Below, piece by piece: positions 37,401 to 45,500 of a stretch of 64,000 nt of DNA; positions within the stretch are counted from its first letter, which is position 1, and every line of letters begins with the position of its first letter. The notes beneath the pieces are model-generated. The model ran no database searches. It saw nothing but the letters and a program-made list of their open reading frames with translations, and had not been told where the DNA came from. The DNA is from Actinotalea solisilvae (lineage in GTDB: Bacteria > Actinomycetota > Actinomycetes > Actinomycetales > Cellulomonadaceae). The translations under genes were made by a program, and so were the position numbers. The stretch is taken from the NCBI RefSeq assembly GCF_016464425.1, contig NZ_JADDKQ010000021.1, positions 38,813 to 102,812 on the forward strand. The letters run 5' to 3'.

Positions 37401-38929
37401 AGGTCCCAGAACGGCGTCGTCAGGGTCGTCTCGTAGATGGGCGGCGCGGCGTTCGAGCCGCGGTAGAGGCGGTAGGTGAGCGTCTGGTTGTCGCGGTCCC
37501 AGTTGGCCTTCCACGCGACCCGGACGGTGCCGGACGCGAACGAGGCCGCACCGAGGGGCCAGCCGGCGCCGCTGAGGCGCGGGCCCTGGGCGTCCGGCGC
37601 GATCGCGGACACCGCGAACCGCACGAGGCCCTGCTGGGGCGTGTTGTTGACGCGCGTGAACTCGCCGCCCATGAGGACGTACTGGCTGTTGCCCGAGACG
37701 GTCCACGGGCCCTGCGACTTGCCGGTGAAGGTGCCGGAGTTGAGGTCCGGGTACCAGTTGAGGAACTCGGGCGAGGGCTCGCCGTCGTGGTCCGGGTAGC
37801 CGTAGATGTCGGGCGTGTTGATCCGGCGCGCGTCCTTGGTCACCGCGGTGCCGCGGTTGAACGACCACGGCTCGGTCTGCGGGAAGCCGCCGCTGTTCGC
37901 GCAGTAGTGCTTGTGGCTCGCCTGGTAGACGGCGTTCCCGGCCGGGAAGGCCGAGTAGGTGTCGCCGTGGCAGTCCTCGATCCAGACCATCTCGCCGTCC
38001 GACCAGCGCGCGGCGAAGGTGCCCTCGACGTTGCCGGCACCGCCGAAGTGGAAGCCCGAGCCGTAGAAGTTGGTGCCGTCGGTCTCGAGGCTGAGGATCG
38101 CCGCGTTGGCGCCGGCGTTGCGGGCGAACTGGTTGACCGGCAGGGGGAGGTTGGCTCCCGTCGCCGCGTCGAGGCGCGCGAGGCCGTAGCCGGGGTTGGA
38201 CGACCCGCCGACGTTCGTGAAGCTGCCGCCGATGACGACGGACGCGCCGTCGGGCGCGACGGTCAGCGCGTTGACCGAGCCGCCGTCCACAGGCGCGTCG
38301 AGCGCCCCGTTGGTCGCGCCGGTCGTCGTGCTGACCGCGGCCACCTTGGCGCGGGGCTGGCTGTTGACGCTCGTGAACGAGCCGCCGAGGAACACCTGCG
38401 TGCTCGAGACGCCGATCGCGGCCACCGTCGAGTTGACCACGGGCCGCCAGGAGGTCAGGGCGCCCGTCGCGGCGTTGAACGCCGCGGTGCGGTAGCGCGT
38501 CTGGCCGTTGACCGAGGTGAACTGGCCGGCCGCGTACAGCGTCGTGCCGTCGGGCGAGAGCGCGAGGTCGCGCACCTGGCCGTTGATGTTCGGGTTGAAG
38601 CTCGCGATGAGCGCGCCGGTGGTGAGGTTGTAGGCCAGCATGTGCGTCCGCGGCACCTCGTTGGTGCCGGCCGGCGACCCCGCGGGCCGCGCCGACGTGA
38701 AGTTGCCCGCGACGTAGACGGTGTTGCCGACGATCTGCTGGTTCCAGACGACCCCGTTGATCTGCACCGTGGGCAGGGCGTCCGCCGTGACCGTGGTCGG
38801 GAGGGTCGGGTCGACGGGCGCCGTGTCCGCCTGGGCGGGGAGGGCGACGAGACCGGTGAGGCCGACGGAGGCCAGGGCACCGATGCCCGCCGCCGCCACC
38901 CAGCGGCGCCACCCCAGAGATCCACGCAT
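34457..38929 (-). CDS. Secreted propeller-LamG-PKD surface protein (paralogue A)
   Basis: A 1490-residue exported protein. The signal peptide ends near ALPAQA (residue 33). Residues 40-446 form a propeller-like region of repeats such as VYVAGNFTSA, LYAAGQFTSVNGQ and VVIGGSFTNVGG, and contain a conserved pair of cysteines in EDCHGDTY and HKHYC. A fibronectin-III-like stretch covers about 450-556. Two LamG lectin-like domains (about 563-780 and 800-1016) carry YWRLGEASG, EWHHVVASLG and LYVDGKRVG. Three PKD domains (about 1020-1280) repeat VDGSGSTDPDGT and YTVTLTVTDDDG. A C-terminal beta domain of about 200 residues follows. No sortase signal is seen. A carbohydrate-binding matrix or adhesin role is inferred. 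Confidence 0.88.
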   Translation of the reverse strand: MRGSLGWRRWVAAAGIGALASVGLTGLVALPAQADTAPVDPTLPTTVTADALPTVQINGVVWNQQIVGNTVYVAGNFTSARPAGSPAGTNEVPRTHMLAYNLTTGALIASFNPNINGQVRDLALSPDGTTLYAAGQFTSVNGQTRYRTAAFNAATGALTSWRPVVNSTVAAIGVSSTQVFLGGSFTSVNSQPRAKVAAVSTTTGATNGALDAPVDGGSVNALTVAPDGASVVIGGSFTNVGGSSNPGYGLARLDAATGANLPLPVNQFARNAGANAAILSLETDGTNFYGSGFHFGGAGNVEGTFAARWSDGEMVWIEDCHGDTYSAFPAGNAVYQASHKHYCANSGGFPQTEPWSFNRGTAVTKDARRINTPDIYGYPDHDGEPSPEFLNWYPDLNSGTFTGKSQGPWTVSGNSQYVLMGGEFTRVNNTPQQGLVRFAVSAIAPDAQGPRLSGAGWPLGAASFASGTVRVAWKANWDRDNQTLTYRLYRGSNAAPPIYETTLTTPFWDLETMGFVDTGLTPGSTQRYRLSATDAFGNTTWTNWLNDVVVSSDDAMSDYAEQVLADGADTYWRLGEASGPTVFDWAAFNDGTANAGVTRGVDGAILGDTNDASRFTGAADGFVTSASAIPGPDTFTVETWVKTTSTSGGKLIGFGNNATGQSTNYDRHVYMDNAGRIWFGVHPGGVRTVNSAASFNDGEWHHVVASLGANGMRLYVDGKRVGQRTDVTFGQGYAGFWRVGGDNINGWTNQPASHYLAGDLDDVAIYDTVLTHEQVLDHYTDSGRTSVVPPAPADAYGAAVYAAQPDLYWRLDEAAGTVAADASINGVTGTYRGGVGLGAAGAIAGTSGTAATFNGSSSFLSSDQSYANPRNYSEELWFKTTTTNGGKIIGFGTSPDGLSGGYDRHVYMETDGRLTFGVWTGFTNTTTTSDAYNDGQWHHLVATQSSTTGLALYVDGVLRGTNGQTSAQDYVGHWKVGADNTWGPQPYFQGTIDEVAVYPTTLSAQTVAEHWSIGSATPPLNQAPVAAFTATPTHLSVAVDGSGSTDPDGTVASHVWSWGDGTPDGSGATATHAYAAAGTYTVTLTVTDDDGATNAVTHDVTVTAPPVNQLPVAAFTATPTHLSVAVDGSGSTDADGTITAYSWSWGDGTANGAGATASHAYATPGTYTVTLTVTDDDGGTNVVAHDVTVTAPPANQAPVAAFTASPTHLSVAVDGSGSADPDGTVVSYAWAWGDGSPAGSGATASHAYAAAGTYTVTLTVTDDDGATHAVAQDVTVTAPPAGVLAADTFTRAVTGGWGTAETGGAWTATGTASRFSVDGVRALHAVPAGGTLTSSLALSSTDTEVRVVVSPDKVPTGGGAFVHVQARRVTATDYYGARLRLQADGSVQLHVTRGNGTPVAGVVVPGLTYAAGDQLNVRVQATGVSPTTVRAKVWKVGTTEPAAWQTSMTDATASLQAAGGVGFSSYVFGSATNAPVVLAYDDLWVGPAQP
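35088..35870 (-). repeat. Three PKD-encoding direct repeats of about 261 bp
   Basis: Three consecutive repeats encode 87-residue PKD units with near-identical cores (APVAAFTATPTHLSVAVDGSG and TYTVTLTVTDDDG). The nucleotide sequence is also highly similar, including long shared runs around the TVTDDDG codons. They could recombine to change the number of PKD domains. Confidence 0.85.
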
Positions 38930-38999
38930 GTCGTACTCCTCGTCTGCACTGGCGACGCGGAGCCCGGGGGGAGGCGCGCCGACGACTGTGGTGAACGTC

Positions 39000-39051
39000 A
39001 CCATACGGTCCAAATCGGACATTCCGACTGACCCGCACGGGTGAAATCCGG
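39000..39051 (-). promoter_or_regulatory. Box-containing promoter of paralogue A
   Basis: On the minus strand CCGGATTTCACCCG (39051-39038), exactly 32 nt, then TATGGT (39005-39000). The intervening sequence contains TGTCCGATTTGG starting 16 nt after the box, identical in sequence and position to the paralogue C promoter. No good -35 is present. The leader would be about 64 nt. Confidence 0.7.
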
Positions 39052-39079
39052 CGACCGCCCTCCGCTCACGCGGGCCCTG

Positions 39080-42000
39080 TCACCCGACCGGAGCAGCGCG
39101 CAGGTCGTCGAAGCCGACCGTCAGCGGGCCGTTGGTGGCCGTGCCGTGCAGGAACGAGGAGAGCCCGACGCCCCCGGGAGCCTGGAGGGAGGCCGTCGCG
39201 TCGGTCGCGGTGGTCTGCCAGCCCGCGGGCTCGGCCGTGCCGACCTCCCAGGCCTTGGCGCGCAGCGTCGTCGGGGAGGTGCCCGTCACCTGCAGGCGCA
39301 CTTGGAGCCGGTCCCCCGGGGCGATGACGACGTTCGGCACGACGACGCCTGCGACCGGCGAGCCGTTGCCGCGCGTCACGTGCAGCTGGACCGTCCCGTC
39401 GGGCGCGAGGCGCAGGCGCGCCCCGTAGTAGTCGGTGGCCGCGACCCGCCGACCCTGCACGTGGACGAAGGCGTAGCCCGCGTCCGGCACACGGTCGACG
39501 TCCAGGACGACCCCGACGTCGGTGCTCGTGGACGCGACCGCGAGCGAGGACGTGAGCGTCCCGTTGGCCGCCACGACGTGGCGGCCGCGCTGGCCGTCGA
39601 CCGAGGCCTGCGTCGCGAGGCCCGTCGTCGACCAGGCGCCACCCACGTCGGCCGTGCCCCAGCCACCGCTGACGGTGCGGCCGTACGCGTCGCGCGCGAG
39701 GTCCTCGCCGGGACCCGGCGGGGCCGTCACGGTGACGGACCGCGTCGTCGACGCCGTGGCACCGTCGTCGTCGGTCACGGTGAGCCCGACGGTGTACGTC
39801 CCGGCCTGCGCGTAGGTGTGGCCGGCCGTCGAGCCCGTCCCCGTGCCGCCGTCGCCGAACGTCCACGCCCACGCCGTCACGGCGCCGTCGGGGTCGCTCG
39901 AGCCGCGCCCGTCGACCTGCGCCGTGAGGCCCGAGGCCGACGTCGTGAACGACGCGACCGGGGCCTGGTTCGCGGGCGTGCCCGCGACGCCCGCCGCGCG
40001 GTGCTCGGCGACCTGCGCCGCCGTGAGCGGGTACGTGTAGACCGCGACCTCGTCGATCGACGCGGTGATGGTGTCGTCGGTCGGGTCGCCCGGCCATCCC
40101 TGGAGGCGGTCGCCGCCGATGCGCCACTGGCCCCACCACTGCCGCGTGAAGGGGACGTCGGAGCGCGTCGCGACCTGGGCGCCGTCGACGTACAGGCGCA
40201 TCGTCCCGGACACGTACGTGCCGACGACGTGGTGCCACGCGTTGTCGTTGTAGGTGCGCGAGCTCTGCAGCGCGTGGAAGCCGGACGAGACCATGCCGAA
40301 GTACAGGCGGCCGTTGTTGTCCATGTAGAGGTGCCGGTCCGCGTTGGCGGACGTCCCCGTCGTCGCGTTGCCGAAGCCGACGATCTTGCCGCCGCGGGTC
40401 GTGGACGTGCGGACCCAGGCCTCGACCGAGAGCGCCGAGGGCGCGTTGCCCCACAGCGAGCTCACGGCGAAGGCCGTGCTCGACCCGGTGAACGTCGCCG
40501 CGCGGTCGGCGTCGCCGACGAGCGCGCCCGCGGCGTTGCGCGTGACGCCCGCGCCGGCGGTCGCGTTGTACGTGCTCGTGGCGTCGCCCACGGCCGCGCC
40601 TGAGGGCTCCCCCAGCCGCCAGTACGCCGCGGGCGCGTCGTCGAGCACCGTCTCGGCGTACGTCGAGCGCGCGCCGCCCGCGTTCACGGTCACGGTGACC
40701 CAGTCGGACCGCGCGACGTTGCCGAACGGGTCGCTCGCGACGAGGCGGTAGCGCTGGGAGGACCCGGGCGCCAGGCCCGTGTCGCGGAAGCTCATCGCGT
40801 GCCGGTTCCAGAACGACGTCGTCATCGTCGTCTCGTGGATCGGCGGGCTCGTGTCGGTGCCGCGGTGGATGCGGTACGTCAGACGCGCGTTGTCGCGGTC
40901 GACGTTCGCGCGCCAGGTCAGCTGGACGCGGCCCTCCGCCGTCGAGCGTGCGACGAGCGGGAAGCTCGCGCCGGCGAGGTCGGGGCCCTCGAGGTCGGGC
41001 GCGATCGAGGAGACGGCGAACCGCACGAGGCCCTGCTGGTTCGCGCCGCTCACGCGCGTGAACTCGCCGCCGAAGAGCACGTACTGGTCGTTGCCGGCCA
41101 CGGACCACGGCCCCTGGCTCTTGCCCGTGAAGGTGCCCGCGTTGATGTCGGGGTACCAGTCGAGGAACGTGGGCGCCGGGCGCCCGCGGTGGTCGGCGTA
41201 GCCGAGGTAGTCCTGCGTGTTGACGCCGGTCGCGACCTTGGTCGTCGCCGTCCCGCGGTAGAACGTCCACGGCGTCGTCTGCGGGAAGCTGCCCGTGTTG
41301 CCGCAGTAGTGCTTGTGGCTCGCCTGGTAGACGGCCTGGCCGGCCGGGAAGGCCGCGTAGGTGTCCCCGTGGCAGTCCTCGATCCACACCAGCGAGCCGG
41401 TCGCCCAGTCCGCGGCGAACGAGCCCTCGACGTTGCCGCCGCTGCCGAAGACGTAGCCCGCGCCGTAGAACTTCTGGCCGTCGGACTCGAGGCTGAGGAT
41501 GGCCGCGTTCGCGCCGCCGTTGCGTGCCGCCGCGTTGACGGGCAGCGGGAGGTTCGCACCCGTCGCGAGCGCGAGGCGCGCGAGCCCGTAGCCCGGGTTG
41601 GACGACCCGTTGACCGTCGTGAAGTTCCCTCCGATGACGACGGACGCGCCGTCGGGGGCGACGGTCAGCGCGTGCACCGATCCGCTCGGGATGGTCGCGG
41701 AGAGCGCCTGGTTCGCGCCCGCGGGGGTCAGCGCCGCGACCTTCTGCCGCGTCGCGCCGTTGACCGCGCTGAAGTTGCCGCCGATGACGACCGAGGTCGC
41801 CGTCGCGCCGACCGACGTGATCGTCCCGTTGACGGTGGGCCGGAACGTGCCGTTGAGCCCGCCGCCGGGCAGGTCGAAGGACGCGACGCGGTACCGGTTC
41901 TGGCCGTCGACGGTCGTGAACTGCCCCGCGACGTAGAGCGTGCGGCCGTCGGGCGACGCGGCGAGGTCCTCCACCTGCCCGTTGAGCGTGTGGTTGAAGC

Positions 42001-42328
42001 TCCCGACCAGCACCCCCGTGGCGAGGTCGTACGCGAGCAGGTGCGTGCGGTTCACCTCGTTGCTGCCCGCGGGCGAGCCCGCGGGCCGTGCGCGCGTGAA
42101 GTTGCCGCCCACGTAGACGGTGCCGCCGACGACGAGCTGCGCCCAGACGACGCCGTTGATCTGGACCGTCGGCAGCGGGTCCGCGCTCACCGTCGCGGGC
42201 CGCGCCGGGTCCGTCGGGGACGTGTCCCCCACGGCGGGCGGCGCCGCCACCAGCCCCCAGACCAGTGCCGTGGCCGCCACGGCCGTCGCCCAGGTCCGGC
42301 GTCCACGCGTCCGTCCGGTTGCACGCAT
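39080..42328 (-). CDS. Secreted propeller-LamG-PKD surface protein (paralogue B)
   Basis: A 1082-residue exported protein and the shortest of three paralogues. The signal peptide (RRTWATAVAATALVWGLVAAPPAVG) is followed by the same propeller-like region (to about 439) with GGNFTRA and VVIGGNFTTVNG repeats and the Cys pair EDCHGDTY/HKHYC. A fibronectin-like part (445-550), one LamG domain (about 556-783), one PKD domain (787-870) and the shared C-terminal beta domain complete it. ATG-42328 has GGAG upstream and starts a normal signal peptide. It has its own box promoter. No anchoring motif is visible. Confidence 0.88.
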   Translation of the reverse strand: MRATGRTRGRRTWATAVAATALVWGLVAAPPAVGDTSPTDPARPATVSADPLPTVQINGVVWAQLVVGGTVYVGGNFTRARPAGSPAGSNEVNRTHLLAYDLATGVLVGSFNHTLNGQVEDLAASPDGRTLYVAGQFTTVDGQNRYRVASFDLPGGGLNGTFRPTVNGTITSVGATATSVVIGGNFSAVNGATRQKVAALTPAGANQALSATIPSGSVHALTVAPDGASVVIGGNFTTVNGSSNPGYGLARLALATGANLPLPVNAAARNGGANAAILSLESDGQKFYGAGYVFGSGGNVEGSFAADWATGSLVWIEDCHGDTYAAFPAGQAVYQASHKHYCGNTGSFPQTTPWTFYRGTATTKVATGVNTQDYLGYADHRGRPAPTFLDWYPDINAGTFTGKSQGPWSVAGNDQYVLFGGEFTRVSGANQQGLVRFAVSSIAPDLEGPDLAGASFPLVARSTAEGRVQLTWRANVDRDNARLTYRIHRGTDTSPPIHETTMTTSFWNRHAMSFRDTGLAPGSSQRYRLVASDPFGNVARSDWVTVTVNAGGARSTYAETVLDDAPAAYWRLGEPSGAAVGDATSTYNATAGAGVTRNAAGALVGDADRAATFTGSSTAFAVSSLWGNAPSALSVEAWVRTSTTRGGKIVGFGNATTGTSANADRHLYMDNNGRLYFGMVSSGFHALQSSRTYNDNAWHHVVGTYVSGTMRLYVDGAQVATRSDVPFTRQWWGQWRIGGDRLQGWPGDPTDDTITASIDEVAVYTYPLTAAQVAEHRAAGVAGTPANQAPVASFTTSASGLTAQVDGRGSSDPDGAVTAWAWTFGDGGTGTGSTAGHTYAQAGTYTVGLTVTDDDGATASTTRSVTVTAPPGPGEDLARDAYGRTVSGGWGTADVGGAWSTTGLATQASVDGQRGRHVVAANGTLTSSLAVASTSTDVGVVLDVDRVPDAGYAFVHVQGRRVAATDYYGARLRLAPDGTVQLHVTRGNGSPVAGVVVPNVVIAPGDRLQVRLQVTGTSPTTLRAKAWEVGTAEPAGWQTTATDATASLQAPGGVGLSSFLHGTATNGPLTVGFDDLRAAPVG

Positions 42329-42381
42329 CTCGCGCTCCACGGGCCGGGCGGCGCCGGCGCGGCCCGCCCTCCCGAAACCGG

Positions 42382-42433
42382 ATGTTACGGACGAAACGGA
42401 CAGCGCGACAGGGGCGGTCCACCCTTTCACCCG
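42382..42433 (-). promoter_or_regulatory. Box-containing promoter of paralogue B
   Basis: On the minus strand CGGGTGAAAGGGTG (42433-42420), exactly 32 nt, then TAACAT (42387-42382). TGTCCGTTTCG lies 17 nt after the box. The box is in the reverse orientation relative to paralogues A and C yet at the same distance. The terminator of the upstream gene ends 15 bp away. Confidence 0.65.
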
Positions 42434-42447
42434 CCCCCGGACGCGCG

Positions 42448-42482
42448 GAGGCCCGTGCACGCAGGGGGCGTGCACGGGCCTC
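42448..42482 (-). terminator. Terminator of paralogue C
   Basis: A perfect 15-bp stem (42448-42462 with 42468-42482) and a 5-nt loop, 33 nt after the stop codon of the gene at 42516-46931. It separates paralogue C from the paralogue B promoter. Confidence 0.85.
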
Positions 42483-42515
42483 GGTCGCGTGACGGCCGGC
42501 GGGGCCGTCCGGTGC

Positions 42516-45500
42516 TCACTGCGCGGCGGTCACCACCAGGTCGTCGTAGGACACCGTGAGCGGACCGTTCGTCGCCGTGCCGAAGAGGAACGTCGACAGG
42601 CCGACCGCGCCCGGCACCTGGAGCGAGGCCGTCGCGTCCGTCATCGACGTCTGCCAGGCCTCGGGCTCGGGGGTGCCGGCGCGCCAGACCTTGGCCCGCA
42701 CGGTCGTCGGTGCCGTCCCCGTCGCCTGCACGCGGACCTGGAGCTGGTCCCCCGCGACGTACGTGAGCCCCGGGACGACGACCCCCGCGACGGGGCTCCC
42801 GTTGCCGCGCGTGACGTGGAGCTGCACCGAGCCGTCGGCCTGCAGGCGCAGGCGCGCGCCGTAGTGGTCGGTCGCCGTGACGCGCCGCGCGAGGACCGAT
42901 ACGAACGCGCCGCCGCCCGTCGTCACCTTGTCCGGGCTGACCAGGACGCGCACGTCCGTGCTCGTCGAGGCGACCGACGCGAGCGCCGCGGTGAGCGTCG
43001 CCCCCGCGGCCACCGCGTGCCGGCCGCGGGCGCCGTCGACCGAGTGCTGCGCCGCGGTCCCCGTCGAGGTCCAGGCGCCACCGACCTCGGCCGTCCCCCA
43101 GCCGCCCGTGACCGTGCGCCCGAAGGCGTCCTGGGCGAGCGCGCCCGCGGGCGGTGCCGTGACCGTGACCTGCTGCGAGGTCGTCGCGGAGGCGCCGTCG
43201 TCGTCGGTGACGGTGAGGGTGACCGCGTAGGTGCCGGCCGCCGCGTACGCGTGCGACGCCGTCGCGCCCGTGGCCGTGCCGCCGTCGCCGAAGTCCCACG
43301 CCCAGGACGCGACGGACCCGTCCGGGTCGGACGACGTCGAGCCGTCGACGCCGACCGAGAGCACGCCCGGGCTCGCCGTGAACGCGGCCACGGGCGCCTG
43401 GTTCGCCGCGGGTGCGGTGACGGTGACCGACCGGCTGGTGGTCCCCGTGGCTCCTCTGTCGTCGGTCACGGTGAGCGTGACCGGGTACGTGCCGGACGCC
43501 GCGTAGACGTGCGACGCGGTCGCGCCCGTCCCCGTGCCGCCGTCGCCGAAGTCCCAGGCGTACCCGACCATCGTGCCGTCGGCGTCGGACGAGCCCGAGC
43601 CGTCGACCGCGAGCGAGAGCCCGGTCGCGGCCTGGGAGAAGGACGCGACGGGGACCTGGTTGACGGCCGCGACCGGCGGTCCCGCCCAGAGGTCGTCGTA
43701 GGAGACGACGAGCGGGCCGTTGGTCGCCGACCCGAAGAGGAACGCCGCGAGGCCGACCGAGCCGGGCACCTGGAGCGAGGCGCGCGTGCTCGTGCGGCCG
43801 AGCTGCCAGGCGGCGGGCTCGGTGGTCCCGGCCCTCCAGACCTTGGCCCGCAGGGTCGTCGGCGACGTGCCGTCCACCTGCAGCCGGACGTTCAGCCGGT
43901 CGCCCGCCGCGAACGTCAGGCCCGGGACCGTGACCGCCGCGAACGGGCTGCCGTTGCCCTCGGTGACGCCCAGCTCGACCGAGCCGTTCGCGTTGAGCCG
44001 CACGCGCGCGCCGTAGTAGTCCGACGCCGTGACGCGCCGGCCCTGGACGTGGACGAACGCGCCGCTGCCGTTCGGCACCTTGTCCGCGCTCACCGTCACG
44101 CGCACCTCGGTGCTGTCGGACTGCGGTCCGGTGAGCGCACCCGTCATGGTGCTGCCCGCGATGACCGTCTGGGTCGCTCGCTGGCCGTCGACCGCGTAGC
44201 GGCTCGCGAGCCCACCGGACGTGGTCCACGCGCCGCCGACGTCGGCCACGCCCCAGCCGTTGGAGACCGTGCGGCCGAACGCGTCGACCCCGAACGGCTC
44301 GCCGGACTGCGGCGGGTCGGTCGCGACGACCTGGCGCGTCGTCGACGCCGTCGCGCCGTCGTCGTCCGTGACCGTGAGCGTGACCGTGTAGGTGCCCGCG
44401 GCCGCGTAGTCGTGCGAGGCCGTCGCGCCCGTCGCCGTCGCGCCGTCACCGAAGGCCCACGCGTACGACGTGACCGTGCCGTCCGAGTCGGTCGACCCCG
44501 ACCCGTCGACGCCCACCGTGAGGAAGGAGGCGGTCGTCGTGAACGACGGGACGGGCGCGCGGTTGGTCGTCTCCCCCGTCGTGCCGGCGGTGCGGTGCTC
44601 GGCCACCGTGGCCGCCGGCAGGGCGTAGGAGTAGACCGCCGCCTCGTCGATCGTGCCGTTGAGGTAGTCGCTCGTCGGGTCGTTGGGCCAGCCGTTGAGG
44701 CGGTCGCCGCCCAGGCGCCAGTAGCCCCAGTACGCCCGCTCCCACGCGACGTCGGACCGCTGCGCGACCTCGGCGCCGTCCACGTACAGGCGCATGGTGC
44801 CGTTCTCGTACGTGCCGACGACGTGGTGCCACGCGCCGTTGTTGAGCCCCGTGCCGCTGTTCACGGTCTGCAGCGACGAGGTCTGCATGCCGAAGTGGAC
44901 CCGGCCCTGGTTGTCCAGGTAGAGGTGCCGGTCGGCGGCCGTCGAGGTCCCGGTCCGGCGGTTGCCGAAGCCGATGATCTTGCCGCCCCGGGTGCTGGTC
45001 GTGCGGAACCACGCCTCGACGCTGTAGGTCTCGGGCGCGTTGACCGCCACATCGGTCGACGCGTAGCTCGCGGTCGAGCCGCCGAACGTCGTCGCACGGT
45101 CCGCGTCGCCCGCGATCGCGCCGGTGGCGTTGCGGGTGACGCTGTACCCGGTCGCCGGCCGGAAGCCGGTCGTGTCGTGCAGCGCGGTGCCCGAGGTCTC
45201 GCCGAGGCGCCACAGGGCGGTGGGGGCGTCGTCGAGCACGTCCTGGAGGTAGGCGCCGGTGGTGCCGGCACCGGCGACGGTGACGGTCGTCCAGTCCGAG
45301 GACGCCGCGTTGCCGAACGGGTCGGTGACCACGACGCGGTAGCGCTCGGACGCACCCGGCTCACGGCCGGTGTCGAGGAACGTCAGCGCCTGCGGCTTCC
45401 AGAACGGTGTCGTCACGGTGGTCCGGTAGATCGGCTCGGCCGTCTGCGTGGTGCGGTAGACGCTGTAGGTGAGGGTCTCGTTGTCCGGGTCGTGGTTGGT